Positions 44,850-54,691 are shown, counted from the stretch's first letter. The stretch: 64,000 nt of DNA from Beutenbergia cavernae DSM 12333 (GCF_000023105.1 NC_012669.1:1302001-1366000), one strand, 5' to 3'. Numbers and translations are program-made. Notes: generated from the sequence alone by a model not told the origin.

Positions 44850-47461
44850 GCCCCGCGGGCCTCGAGCGCGCGGACGGCTGCGACAGTGCGTGCGCAGCAA
44901 CCCCCGTCACGTTCGGGGAACGTCCGGTCGATGCGCGCGTCGTGCTCGGCGGACGGCCGCCACCCGTCGGCAGCGACCTTCCCGAGGGCGTCGATCGCGT
45001 CCTCGAGCGTCTCGGCGACGGGGCCGAAGCCGTCGCGACCGTACTGGAAGTAGTCCTCGCGGCCGGTGTGCCCGCCACGCATGACTCGGTCGTAGTCGAA
45101 CTGGAAGTAGAGGACGGGCCGGTCGATGTAGGCCGCGTTGAAGGCCATGGACGAGTAGTCCGTCACGAAGGCGGCGCTGCGCGCGAAGAACTGCTGCACG
45201 TCCTCGCCGTGGAACGTCAGCGGCTGCACGTGCGCAGGGAGGTCCAGCTCGTCGAGGATCGGCTGCAGGTTCGGGTGCGGAAGGAACGCCACGGTCTTGC
45301 CGGACGACCGCGCCAACCGGGCGAGCTCGTCCGACTTCAGGAATCCGAGCCAGTTCGAGGCGAACTCGGACTGGAAGAAGTCAGCGGTGACGAGGCTGTG
45401 GCCGGTGACGTCCCGCGGATCCTTGCTCATGAGCCACGACCGCCACGTGGGTGCGACCAGGATGAGGTCCCGCTGCGCGGGAGGTGTGGCCGCGCCGAGC
45501 TCGCGGAGCCGGTCGAACCGGGCGAGTCCGACGAGCTTCGCCTCCTTCGTCGTGAACTTGTAGCCGGTGTCGTCGCCGACCACGGACTCGTGCTCGCCCG
45601 GCGTCGACGTCACGAACAGGTCGATGCGCTTCGTGTTGAGCCACCGCGAGATGTCGTCCTTGATGACGCCGTGCTGCAGGAACGTGAAGTCCCAGGTGCG
45701 AGGCCCCCACCAGACGAGCGGTTGAGGGTCGTGCTGGGCGCGATCGACGTGCGAGGAGATGAGGTGTCGCGTGTGCAGCATGAGCACGGTCCACCTCGTC
45801 GAGCCGTAGTGCACGAGGCGGTCCCCGAACCCGTCCTTCGTCAGCCTGGCCCAGTCGGGGCTCCGCTTGTCCAGCACGAACCAGGCGTTGATCGAGGGTT
45901 CATGCGTCCGGACGTACCGGAAGAGGCGCTCGGCGTTGTCGTCCGCATCGCGGACCCGGTCCATGAACGTCCACGCGTCCTGGAACTCACCGCGCGCCCT
46001 GCGGGTCCGCGCGCCGGCGCGCACCAGGCGCTCGCGCGCGCGGAGGTCCTTCCGGATCGCGCCGAGCATGTAGCGCAGCCGCTCCGCCCGTCCCGCGGGA
46101 GCGCCGTTCTGGGCGTCGGCCGGGCGCAGCGGGGGGACGTCCAGGGCTCGCGGCTTCGTCGGGGGTTCGCTGCGCCTGAGCTCGACTGGTGCCCCGTCCA
46201 GCCAGACCTGCAGCTCGCCACCGACCGGGACCCAGGCGATGCGCTCGCGCAGCAGCGTCCGGTCGTAGTAGCGGATGGCGCGGGACTTGTGGGCGGTCGG
46301 CGTGACGCGTGCCCCGGCGACGAACAGCTCCTCGGTCGGTGCCTCGCCCGCGTAGCGGTAGACGATGCGCTGCTCGCGGCGCACGCCGTCGAACTCGCGC
46401 AGCACGACGTACGGCGTGTGCCACGGCTCGCCGCGGAACCCGTGGAGCAGGATGTCGCGCCACTCCCGGTCGAAGCGGCGCAGGTTGAAGCTCTCGATCC
46501 ACCGTTCCTGCAGATACGTGCTGATGAGCGCGAGAGTCTCCAGGAACCCGGCAGCGACCTCGCCGTGCGTGATCGGCGATCCGCCGGTCGGCCGCGCCTG
46601 CTCCTCGAAGTACCACGACAGCTCGTACAGCACGAAGGTCTGGAGCCACCCCGGTGCCTCGCCGTGCCGCTCAGCGGCCTGTCGGAGCACGTCGAGGTAT
46701 CCGTACCTCGGCACGGAGAGGTACCGGCCGGAGTCCTCCCGCGAGCGCTGGAGCGTGGAGGATCCGTCCTGACGCTTGCGGTAGTAGTACTTCGCGGACC
46801 CCACGAAGCCGACCAGGGGCTCCGTGGCGAGCAGGTACGAGCAGCAGAAGTGCCCGTCCTCGAAGTTCGGCCGGATCCTCGGGTCGAAGGCGATGGCCTC
46901 GCGCTGCAGGATCTCCCGACGAACGAACGCTGCGGGGGCCGATCCGTGGAAGTGGTGCGGCGCGCGGCGGAGGTCGACGAGCTGGTCGCCGTTCCCGAAC
47001 ATCCGCACCAGAGGATGCGTGTCGGCGATCCGGTCCTCCGCCTCGAAGTACATCACCCTGCTGGTGGCGACCATCGACGCCGTCGGGTTCCGCTCGATGA
47101 ACGTGCTGACCCTGGCGAGGTAGTCGTCGGCCAGCCAGTCGTCGGGGTCCGGGAACGTCACCCACCTGCCACGCGCGAGGCCGATCCCGCGGTTGCGAGC
47201 CTCACCCTGCCCGGCGTTCTCCTGCGAGACGACGGTCACGTGGATGTCCGTCGAGCGCGACCACGTCTCCAGCTTCGCGCGCGAGGCGTCGGTCGAGCCG
47301 TCGTCGACGGCGATGATCTCGAACCTGTCGTGCGAGAACGTCTGCGCGTCGAGAGACGCGGTGAACGCGTCCAGGAACCGTTCGACGTTGTGCACGGCGG
47401 TGACCACCGAGAACAGGGGCTCCGGCCCGAGAGGCGAGGTCGGGTCGATCTGCTCGGGCAC
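44846..47461 (-). CDS. GT2-TagF-like glycerophosphotransferase fusion B
   Basis: An 871-residue paralogue of fusion A; the GTG at 47461 follows GAGGA and gives VPEQIDPTSPLGPEPLFSVV. The GT2 half shows VIAVDDG-type IIAVDDGSTDASR, NAGQGEARNRG and FPDPDDWLADDYLARV. The C-terminal half shows DAWTFMDRVRDADDNAE, FTFLQHGVIKDD, VAPTWRSWL and VTDYSSMAFNAAYIDRPV. The expected role is the same, with perhaps a different sugar or position. The two genes overlap by 4 bases and arose by tandem duplication. A candidate TACGAT promoter lies upstream at 47517-47522. Confidence 0.87.
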   Translation of the reverse strand: MPEQIDPTSPLGPEPLFSVVTAVHNVERFLDAFTASLDAQTFSHDRFEIIAVDDGSTDASRAKLETWSRSTDIHVTVVSQENAGQGEARNRGIGLARGRWVTFPDPDDWLADDYLARVSTFIERNPTASMVATSRVMYFEAEDRIADTHPLVRMFGNGDQLVDLRRAPHHFHGSAPAAFVRREILQREAIAFDPRIRPNFEDGHFCCSYLLATEPLVGFVGSAKYYYRKRQDGSSTLQRSREDSGRYLSVPRYGYLDVLRQAAERHGEAPGWLQTFVLYELSWYFEEQARPTGGSPITHGEVAAGFLETLALISTYLQERWIESFNLRRFDREWRDILLHGFRGEPWHTPYVVLREFDGVRREQRIVYRYAGEAPTEELFVAGARVTPTAHKSRAIRYYDRTLLRERIAWVPVGGELQVWLDGAPVELRRSEPPTKPRALDVPPLRPADAQNGAPAGRAERLRYMLGAIRKDLRARERLVRAGARTRRARGEFQDAWTFMDRVRDADDNAERLFRYVRTHEPSINAWFVLDKRSPDWARLTKDGFGDRLVHYGSTRWTVLMLHTRHLISSHVDRAQHDPQPLVWWGPRTWDFTFLQHGVIKDDISRWLNTKRIDLFVTSTPGEHESVVGDDTGYKFTTKEAKLVGLARFDRLRELGAATPPAQRDLILVAPTWRSWLMSKDPRDVTGHSLVTADFFQSEFASNWLGFLKSDELARLARSSGKTVAFLPHPNLQPILDELDLPAHVQPLTFHGEDVQQFFARSAAFVTDYSSMAFNAAYIDRPVLYFQFDYDRVMRGGHTGREDYFQYGRDGFGPVAETLEDAIDALGKVAADGWRPSAEHDARIDRTFPERDGGCCARTVAAVRALEARGA

Positions 47462-47516
47462 GCCTGGATTCCTCACGTCGTCGCGTCGCGTTCGCTGCTG
47501 TCGTTCTGCCGTGGCG

Positions 47517-47522
47517 ATCGTA
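47517..47522 (-). promoter_or_regulatory. Candidate -10 box for the fusion B-A operon
   Basis: TACGAT on the minus strand lies 56 bases before the GTG at 47461, in the 136-base gap after the giant FkbM/GT gene. It suggests that fusions B and A have their own promoter. No good -35 was found. Confidence 0.35.
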
Positions 47523-47597
47523 GTCCAGCGGGGTTGGGGCTCCGTCGGCCGCCCTCGCTGCGGCGTCGCCGTCCTGGATCGACCCGCCCGGCCGCCC

Positions 47598-50500
47598 TCA
47601 CGCGCCGACGATCTCGCGCAGGAGATCGAGCTCCAGCGGGATCGTCGCCACGGCCGAGGACTGCCGCCGCACGCGCGCGGCCGAGGCGGCGGAGCGCCGG
47701 AGGAAGCCGTCGGCGTCGCGCCGGATCTCACGCAGGGCATCCGCCAGCCCCTGGGCGTCCTCCGGCTCGGTGAGGTGGCCTTCCGCCTCGCTGACGAACT
47801 CCGGCACGGCGGCGACCCTGGTGGTCACGGGCACGAGCCCGGAGGCCATCGCCTCGTCCCGGCTGACCCCTTGGCTGTCCATGCGCGTCGGGGAGAGGAA
47901 GACGCCGTGATCGCCGTGGAGCGCGGCGATCTCCGACGGCGTCAGGTAGCCGCGGCGGATCGTCACGTTGGTGAACGACCGGAGCGGCTCGAGCGTCTCC
48001 TCGAACAGCGGGCCGTCACCGACGAACGTGAAGTGCATCTCGTCGAACCACGGCTCCTCGGCGAGCTCGAGCACAGCGGCGACCGACAGGTCGTTCGCGT
48101 ACTTCCGGCTCGTGTACGGCCGGATGGTCAGGACGCGGTGTCGCGCGTCCGGAGACTTCGCCCGGTACGAGAACAGGTCGGTGTCGATCGGGTTGGGGAT
48201 GATGTGGCGCCGCTCGGCAGGCAGGCTCCGCTGGAGGTCGGTCTCGACCTCGTGACGGAAGTACTCGGAGACGAACACGTAGGAGACGTGGGGATGCCCG
48301 ACGTCGGCGATCTCCCGCCACAGCCGGAGCCTCTCCTCGGACAGCACCTTCGCCTGCTGCAGGGCGGCCTCGTCGGTGAAGTTGAACTCCCGGCGCCACC
48401 AGGGCTGGACCTCGGACCCGTGGACCCAGACCGTCAGCCGGGTGTCGTCGAGGGAGTCCTTGACGGCCGTCCAGATCCCGCGGGTCATGAAGTGGACGGC
48501 GAGGTGCTCGTAGCCGCCGCGGGTGACGATCTCCGTCAGGTCCTCGATCGTGCCCCGCTGGACGTCGACGCCGTCGAACTCGTAGGCCGTGTACGGCCGG
48601 TTCTCCGTGAGGACGAAGACGTCGACCGGCTCACCCCTGCTCTGGTACGCCGTGACGCGCGAGTGCACGAACGCGTGCTTGTAGAGGTCGCCGTGCGCCG
48701 GGTATGCGATGGTCACGAGGAGCGTCCGGCGGGGCCGCACCACCAGCCGAGGGACGCGGGAGCGCGGCGCCAGGCAGATCCTCCGCATCACGGCCGTGCC
48801 GGTCCCGCCGAGGCGGACGCCGACCTGGACGTCGCTGGCCGCGTCGGGCAGCGGGATGTCCTGGTTGCTGTTGGCCGGGAGGGCCTTGGACCACAGTCGG
48901 CGGCCGGAGGCGTCGACGAGACGGACCGCGAGGAGCATCCGCAGGTCCCCGACGCCGTCGAGCCGGACCGTGAGCTTCCCGTCGTGCACGAGATCGGCGA
49001 CGGGGAACGTGCCACGGGCCCACAGGACCTCGTCGGCTCCCCCCGTGGTCCGCTCGAACGCGACACCGCCGAGCCGCTGGCGCGCGACCCGGATGTTGCT
49101 GCCGGCGGGCGCCGACGTCGGCAGGTCGTCGGGAGCGACCACGAGGGGGTCGTCGGCGAGGTCGACCTCCGCCGCGAGGACAGAGGCTCGGCCCACGAGC
49201 TCGCTGACCGGCACCCCGGTGTCCAGGCTCTCGCCCAGGGTGAGCGCGGCCATGCGCGAGGCTGCGGCGCCGCCGTCGCGGCAGTAGTCGAACGCGTCGA
49301 CGGCGAGCGCCGGGGCGGCGCCGAGCTCCAGCTGGTCTCCGAGGACGTCGGCGACGCTCAGACGTCGCGTCACCGGAGCCGGCAGCAGAGCAGCGCGGGG
49401 ATCGATCAGGGAGGCGTCCACGTGGCTGTACGGCGCCGCGCGGTGGTGCCGGACGGCGTCGTCGGCCGACGGGCTGAGCTCGAAAGGACCCGCCTTCGTC
49501 ACGACGTGGCCCGGCGCGAAGTCATGGGCGCCGACGAGGCTGAACAGGTAGCGCGGGCCGTACCAGTCGCGGGTGTCGAGCACGGCCACCGGAAGGCCGC
49601 CGGTCAGATCGGCGAGGGAGGCGTGCGCGGCGTCGGCCGGGTCGACGACGGCGAGGCCCGCGGCCGCGGCGGCGTCACGGACCGCCGCCCCGTCGGTTCG
49701 GACGAACGCGTCGACGTCGACATCACGCTGGCGCCGGAGCGTCTCGAGCAACCGGTCCAGCGCCGCCTCGTCGGCGACCTGCGCGAGGACGGCGACCGCA
49801 CGCGGGCGCGGGGCGTACTCCTCGCCGAGGATCGTCGCCACGACGAGGTCGAGGCGGTGCGCGTACGTGTCCTCGCGCAGGATCTTCTGCACGCCGCTGG
49901 CGACGAGCCGCTCGCGATGGGCGTCGTCCTCGACGATCCGGCGCACCGCGTCGGCGATCTCACGCCGTCCGTCGTGCGCCGGCACGAGGTCGCCGAGCAT
50001 CGTGCGCACGCCGCGCGCGTAGTTCGACACGGTCGGCGTGCCGGAGAGCAGGAGCTCGTACGCACGCCTCGCGAGCATCGAGCTCGACGCCTTCACCGTG
50101 TTCACGGTCAGCGCGACGGTGCCGCCCTGGTAGGCGACGTCGATCTCGTCCGGGGCGAGGGTTCCGACGACGTGACGGGCCAGCTCGGGGGGGAACACGT
50201 TGTCCGGGGTCGTGCTGCCGAGGTTGCGGTCGTAGATCTCGACCGGGAGGACGTCGGCAGCACCGCCGAGGAGGGCGTCCATGTCCCGCATCCGGTCCGG
50301 GTACCGCCGGTAGTACGCCCCGGCGAACACGGCGACGGCGCGGCGGTCCCGGGTCGTGAACGGCGCGTGCTCCCGGGGCTGTGCCGCGAACGGGAGGAAG
50401 CCGACCCGGCGGTGACCCAGCTCGCGCACGTAGTGCGGCACCATGTCGACGTCGGTGGTGAGCACGACGTCGGCCTCACGGGCCACCTTGAGGTACTTGT

Positions 50501-52094
50501 CGAAGTGGACCGGGTCCTCCTTGTTCCAGAACACCGTCGGGATCGAACGCTCGCGGCACCACGCGACGAGGCTCTCGAGCTGCGGCGGGTACCAGTCGAC
50601 GGCGCTGTGCCACGTGCCTTCGGCACCCCGCCACGCCGACTCGACGAAGAGGAGATCAGGGTCGAACCCCGCGAGATCGGCCTCCCAGTGATGTCGCCGG
50701 ACGTTGCGCAGGTCGGCGTCGGCGGCGAGGCCGCGGGCGGTGAACTCGTCGACGATCGCGGCGATGCGCAGGCGTGATCGCGTGCCGGTGGTGGCGCGCA
50801 GCCGCGCCGCGCCCCGACGTGCCCGGGCCTCGGCCGCGTGCAGCTGGTCAGGCGGCAACCACGCATCGGAGGCGACGCGCGTGGCGGTGCGCGCCGGTGC
50901 GCCTCGCGAGCCGGCGTCCTGGCCGCGCTCCGCTCGTGGCCTGCGCAGGATCTTGCCCACGGCACGCGGTGCCGCCAGGATCTCCCGCGGTCGACGGACG
51001 GTCCGCCCGACCACGTCCGCCAGCAGCAGCACGCGCCGTCCGGAGAGGTGGTCGACCTCCGCCTCGAGCTCGGCGATCCGTTCCCGGGCCGCCGCGAGCT
51101 CGACCTCGGCCGCCGCGCTCTCCGACCGCGCCTTCTCCGCCGCGCGGGTGTGGAGCGTGCGGAGCTGCCGCGACTCGGCCTGGGCGCGCTCGAGCGCCAC
51201 GCGCACGTATCTCTGCTCCATGGCGTCGGCGTCCTCGGACGACGGCGCTGCCGACGCCGCGGCGAGCTGCTGCGTCAGCCACTCCTGCCGGTCGACGGCG
51301 TCGGTGAGGCGGCGCCAGGCGTTGTCGCGCGAGGTGATGAGCGCGTAGCGCTCCCGGGCCATGCGGAGAACCTCGGCGGCGAGCCGCTCCGGGACGAGGG
51401 CGCGCGAACGGTGCGAGAAGAGGTGCGTCGGGGTGGCGTTGTAGCTCCCGGCCAGCACGTAGCCGAGATCGTCGAGAACCTCGCGGACCTGCTCGAACTC
51501 GTCGCGTGTCCCTGCTTCGATCCAGAGGTGCGGGTGGTCCGTCTCGAGGATCGAGCGCGCCCCGCGCAGGACGGCGAGCTCGAATCCCTCGACGTCGATC
51601 TTCATCCCGGCGACGGCGCCCGGGAGGGTCTCGTCGTCGAGCGCGACGATGGCGAACTCGCCGTCGTCCTCGGCGCGCTCCACCGCCTGCCCGCCGCGGT
51701 TGGTCGGCAGGATCGTGCTGAATCGGCCGCGTGCGGCAGCGGCGCCGACGGCGACCGGTCGTACGGTCACGCGGTCCGCGAGGTCGTTCGCCTGGGCGCT
51801 CGTCTCGATCGCCGCCGCCAGCTCGTGCTGGGGCTCGTAGGCCACGACCCGGCACCCGCCGGCCGCGGCCAGAACCAGGGTGTGGTTCCCGACGTTCGCC
51901 CCGACGTCGAGAACGAGGTCGCCCGGGCCGAGGAGCTCGAGCATCACGTCGAGCATGTCGCCCTCGTACGGTGCGGCCGTGTCGCGGATGCGGGTCTGGA
52001 TGTAGTCCGAGCCCACGTGCGGCAGGAACATCTGGACGCTCGTCCCGCCGGCGTCGACCCGCACCCAGCGGTCGTCCCGAGGCGTGTCGGTCAT
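47598..52094 (-). CDS. Giant FkbM methyltransferase / coiled coil / two-glycosyltransferase protein
   Basis: A 1498-residue cytoplasmic protein; the ATG at 52094 overlaps the wecC stop (ATGA). Residues about 50-230 are a FkbM-type methyltransferase (LVLDVGANVGNHTLVL, MKIDVEGFELAVLRGA). Residues about 280-350 form a coiled coil. About 430-780 resembles CgeB-type transferases (LLFVESAWRGAEGTWHS, FWNKEDPVHFDKYL, FAGAYYRRYPDRMRDM). Residues about 780-1130 are less clear, with beta-rich parts. About 1130-1490 is a GT4 domain (RVLTIRPYTSRKYANDL, FVGDGPLFEET, FLSPTRMDSQGVSRDEAMASG). One chain would thus methylate and add two sugars. No stop or frame change was seen within it. Confidence 0.88.
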   Translation of the reverse strand: MTDTPRDDRWVRVDAGGTSVQMFLPHVGSDYIQTRIRDTAAPYEGDMLDVMLELLGPGDLVLDVGANVGNHTLVLAAAGGCRVVAYEPQHELAAAIETSAQANDLADRVTVRPVAVGAAAARGRFSTILPTNRGGQAVERAEDDGEFAIVALDDETLPGAVAGMKIDVEGFELAVLRGARSILETDHPHLWIEAGTRDEFEQVREVLDDLGYVLAGSYNATPTHLFSHRSRALVPERLAAEVLRMARERYALITSRDNAWRRLTDAVDRQEWLTQQLAAASAAPSSEDADAMEQRYVRVALERAQAESRQLRTLHTRAAEKARSESAAAEVELAAARERIAELEAEVDHLSGRRVLLLADVVGRTVRRPREILAAPRAVGKILRRPRAERGQDAGSRGAPARTATRVASDAWLPPDQLHAAEARARRGAARLRATTGTRSRLRIAAIVDEFTARGLAADADLRNVRRHHWEADLAGFDPDLLFVESAWRGAEGTWHSAVDWYPPQLESLVAWCRERSIPTVFWNKEDPVHFDKYLKVAREADVVLTTDVDMVPHYVRELGHRRVGFLPFAAQPREHAPFTTRDRRAVAVFAGAYYRRYPDRMRDMDALLGGAADVLPVEIYDRNLGSTTPDNVFPPELARHVVGTLAPDEIDVAYQGGTVALTVNTVKASSSMLARRAYELLLSGTPTVSNYARGVRTMLGDLVPAHDGRREIADAVRRIVEDDAHRERLVASGVQKILREDTYAHRLDLVVATILGEEYAPRPRAVAVLAQVADEAALDRLLETLRRQRDVDVDAFVRTDGAAVRDAAAAAGLAVVDPADAAHASLADLTGGLPVAVLDTRDWYGPRYLFSLVGAHDFAPGHVVTKAGPFELSPSADDAVRHHRAAPYSHVDASLIDPRAALLPAPVTRRLSVADVLGDQLELGAAPALAVDAFDYCRDGGAAASRMAALTLGESLDTGVPVSELVGRASVLAAEVDLADDPLVVAPDDLPTSAPAGSNIRVARQRLGGVAFERTTGGADEVLWARGTFPVADLVHDGKLTVRLDGVGDLRMLLAVRLVDASGRRLWSKALPANSNQDIPLPDAASDVQVGVRLGGTGTAVMRRICLAPRSRVPRLVVRPRRTLLVTIAYPAHGDLYKHAFVHSRVTAYQSRGEPVDVFVLTENRPYTAYEFDGVDVQRGTIEDLTEIVTRGGYEHLAVHFMTRGIWTAVKDSLDDTRLTVWVHGSEVQPWWRREFNFTDEAALQQAKVLSEERLRLWREIADVGHPHVSYVFVSEYFRHEVETDLQRSLPAERRHIIPNPIDTDLFSYRAKSPDARHRVLTIRPYTSRKYANDLSVAAVLELAEEPWFDEMHFTFVGDGPLFEETLEPLRSFTNVTIRRGYLTPSEIAALHGDHGVFLSPTRMDSQGVSRDEAMASGLVPVTTRVAAVPEFVSEAEGHLTEPEDAQGLADALREIRRDADGFLRRSAASAARVRRQSSAVATIPLELDLLREIVGA

Positions 52095-53344
52095 CGCTCC
52101 CACAGTCCTCGGGTGTCGACGAGCGGGACGCCGAGAGGAGCGGGCGCGCGGCGGAACGAGCGGTGGTCCACGAGGAGGGCCACGCAGTCGGCCGCGCCGA
52201 GCGCGGCGTCGAGCGACTCCAGCCGGACGTTGGGGCGCTCGGCCAGCTCCGGCGGCAGCTCACGGACGTGCGGCTCAACCACGAGCACCGTGGCGTGCGG
52301 GAGCCGCTCCGCGATCTCGGCGACGATCGCCCGCGCCGGCGACTGCCGGATGTCGTCGACGTCGGCCTTGAACGCGAGGCCCAGCGCGGCGATCACGGCG
52401 TCGTCCCGCGGGGTGGCCGCGACGACGCGGTCGGCGACCCACGACGGCTTGCTGTCGTTGACGGCGCGGGCCGTGCGGATCAGCCTGCTGACGTCCGGCG
52501 CCGCGGACACCACGAACCAGGGATCGACGGCGATGCAGTGACCGCCGACGCCGGGCCCGGGCTCGAGGATGTTCACCCTCGGGTGCCGGTTCGCGAGCCG
52601 GATGAGCTCCCAGACGTTGACGCCGACCTGATCGGCGATGAGCGACAGCTCGTTGGCGAACGCGATGTTGACGTCGCGGTAGGAGTTCTCCACGAGCTTG
52701 GTGAGCTCCGCCGTCGTCGCATCCGTCAGGAAGATCTCACCCTCGCAGAAGACCTCGTAGACGGAGCGCGCCGCTCGAGCGGCCTCCGGCGTGACGCCAC
52801 CGATGATGCGGTCGTTCGACGTCAGCTCCGCCATGATCCGGCCGGGCAGCACACGTTCGGGGCAGTGCGCCAGGTGGACGAGCAGGGCCCCGTCGTCGCC
52901 CACGAGATCGGGCCGCGTCTCGGCGATCCACTCGCCCAGGCGGAGCGTCGTCCCGGGCGGCGACGTCGACTCGAGGACGACGAGCGCACCCGGGACGAGC
53001 ACGGGGGCGATCGCGTCGGCAGCGGACCGGACGAACGTCAGGTCCGGCGTGAGGTCGTCGTGGAACGGCGTCGGCACGGCGATGATGTAGGCCTGCGAGC
53101 GCCGGACCTCGTGGCTCGCGCTGAGCCGACCCGCTGTGACGGCGCTCGCGACGAAGCCGGCCAGGTCCGGCTCGACGAACGGCACCTCGCCCGCGTTGAC
53201 CGCCTCGACCACCCGCGCGTCGAGGTCCGCCCCGTGGACGTCGATCCCCCGGTTGGCGAGGATCGCGGCCGTCGGCAGCCCGATGTACCCGAGCCCGACG
53301 ACGGTGACCGTGTCGACGCGGGTGGGTGTCGTCTCGGCGGTCAT
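52091..53344 (-). CDS. wecC: UDP-N-acetyl-D-mannosamine dehydrogenase
   Basis: A 417-residue NAD enzyme making UDP-ManNAcA from UDP-ManNAc. VTVVGLGYIGLPTAAILA is the Rossmann start, and PGPGVGGHCIAVDPWF holds catalytic Cys270 in the WecC form of the motif, distinct from the FGGGCLPKD of the UGDH at 4631. KLVENSYRDVNIAFANE and LAFKADVDDIRQSP are also typical. The ATG at 53344 overlaps the wecB stop (ATGA). Close WbpA/WbpO relatives oxidise UDP-GlcNAc or UDP-GalNAc instead, so UDP-GlcNAcA cannot be excluded. WecB next door favours ManNAcA. Confidence 0.93.
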   Translation of the reverse strand: MTAETTPTRVDTVTVVGLGYIGLPTAAILANRGIDVHGADLDARVVEAVNAGEVPFVEPDLAGFVASAVTAGRLSASHEVRRSQAYIIAVPTPFHDDLTPDLTFVRSAADAIAPVLVPGALVVLESTSPPGTTLRLGEWIAETRPDLVGDDGALLVHLAHCPERVLPGRIMAELTSNDRIIGGVTPEAARAARSVYEVFCEGEIFLTDATTAELTKLVENSYRDVNIAFANELSLIADQVGVNVWELIRLANRHPRVNILEPGPGVGGHCIAVDPWFVVSAAPDVSRLIRTARAVNDSKPSWVADRVVAATPRDDAVIAALGLAFKADVDDIRQSPARAIVAEIAERLPHATVLVVEPHVRELPPELAERPNVRLESLDAALGAADCVALLVDHRSFRRAPAPLGVPLVDTRGLWER

Positions 53345-54498
53345 GACGCGCTCGCCGCGGCGTCGGTGTGGCCGAAGCGCTCGACGATGGCGGCGATCGC
53401 CCGTTCCGCGGCATGGCCGTCTCCGTAGGGGTTGAAGGCGTTCGCCATGGCGCCGTAGACCTCCGCATCGTCGAGCAGCTCCTCGATCGCGGCGACGATC
53501 CCCGCCTCGTCGGTGCCGACGAGCCGGGCCGTCCCGGCCGCGACGGCCTCCGGCCGCTCCGTGTTCTCCCGCAGCACGAGCACGGGCTTGCCCAGCGCCG
53601 GCGCCTCCTCCTGGAGACCGCCCGAGTCCGTGACGACGAGCGTCGACCTCGCGAGGACGTTCGCGAGGTCGCTGTACCCGAGCGGCTCGGTGAGGACGAC
53701 GTTCGGGATGCCGGCGAGCTCGGGCTCGAGGACCGCGCGCACGGTCGGGTTGGGGTGCATCGGGAGGACGACGAGCGCATCCGGGCGACGCCGCGCCACG
53801 GTCGCGACGGCGCGGGCGGACCGCCGCATGGGCTCACCCCAGGACTCGCGCCGGTGCGCCGTCACGAGGATGAGCGGCCCCGTCAGGTCCTCGATCGGGG
53901 CGAGGTGCGGGTCGGCCAGCGGCACTCGCGCGGCGACGGTGCCGACGAGGGCGTCGATCACGGTGTTGCCGGTTACCACGATGTCGTCCTCCGGGATCCC
54001 GGAGCGCAGCAGGTTCGCGCGGTTGCCGGCGGTCGGCGCGAGGTGCAGGGAGGCGATCTGGGTGAGCAGCCGCCGGTTGCCCTCCTCGGGGAACGGCGAC
54101 GCCAAGGACGAGGTCCGCAGCCCCGCCTCGAGATGCACGACCGGGATCGAGAGGTAGAAGGCGGCGAGCGCCGCCGCGAACGCCGAGGTCGTGTCGCCCT
54201 GCACGAGGACGACGTCGGGCGCGAGGCGACGCAGCACGGGCGTCACCCGTTCGAGGACCCGCGCGGTGGTCGTCTCGAGCCCGACTCCGTGGGTGAACAC
54301 GTCGAGGTCCGTCACGGGCCGCATGCCGAAGAGCTCGTTGACCTGGTCGACGATCTCGCGGTGCTGGCCCGTCACCACCGGCGAGCACACGATCGCCGGA
54401 TGACGCGCGGCGGCCGCGACGATCGGCGCGACCTTGATCGCCTCTGGTCTCGTGCCGTAGATCGGGACCAGGTGGAGGGAGGCCTCGGCCGTGCTCAC
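53341..54498 (-). CDS. wecB: UDP-N-acetylglucosamine 2-epimerase, non-hydrolysing
   Basis: A 385-residue GT-B-fold epimerase converting UDP-GlcNAc to UDP-ManNAc. LVPIYGTRPEAIKVAPIV, VTGQHREIVDQ, VQGDTTSAFA, HLEAGLRT, PFPEEGNRR, VTAHRRESWGEP and TDSGGLQEEAPALGKPVLVLRENTERPEA are all diagnostic. The GTG at 54498 was chosen as the first start before the conserved core; no strong RBS is visible, so the message may be short-leader or leaderless. It is the first gene of the long minus-strand operon wecB-wecC-giant GT. Confidence 0.94.
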   Translation of the reverse strand: MSTAEASLHLVPIYGTRPEAIKVAPIVAAAARHPAIVCSPVVTGQHREIVDQVNELFGMRPVTDLDVFTHGVGLETTTARVLERVTPVLRRLAPDVVLVQGDTTSAFAAALAAFYLSIPVVHLEAGLRTSSLASPFPEEGNRRLLTQIASLHLAPTAGNRANLLRSGIPEDDIVVTGNTVIDALVGTVAARVPLADPHLAPIEDLTGPLILVTAHRRESWGEPMRRSARAVATVARRRPDALVVLPMHPNPTVRAVLEPELAGIPNVVLTEPLGYSDLANVLARSTLVVTDSGGLQEEAPALGKPVLVLRENTERPEAVAAGTARLVGTDEAGIVAAIEELLDDAEVYGAMANAFNPYGDGHAAERAIAAIVERFGHTDAAASAS

Positions 54499-54679
54499 GG
54501 CTGCTCGCCGGCTGGCCGACTGCCGGTGCTGCGGCCGGGGCGTGACGCTCGGGGCACGTGCTCTCGTTCTCCTTCGCGGATCGACGTCGGCGTCGCCGTT
54601 CCGGTCGCTGCTGCGCCGGCGCGCCACGTCGGACGCGACGATACCCGTCGAGGTGGCGTTCCAGGTGCTCGGGACGAGC

Positions 54680-54685
54680 GATGAT
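54680..54685 (+). promoter_or_regulatory. Leaderless-type promoter box, GT2
   Basis: GATGAT lies 6 bases before GTG 54692, the same spacing as TACGAT before 41494 and TAGGAT before 55814. It deviates at the first base from TANNNT. Confidence 0.3.
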
Positions 54686-54691
54686 GGAACG

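Noticed and set aside
47193-50777. 1194-codon plus-strand open frame opposite the giant FkbM/GT gene
   Set aside because: Its translation is Arg/Val/Asp-rich with no domain, while the minus strand encodes recognised domains throughout. Long antisense frames are expected at this GC content.
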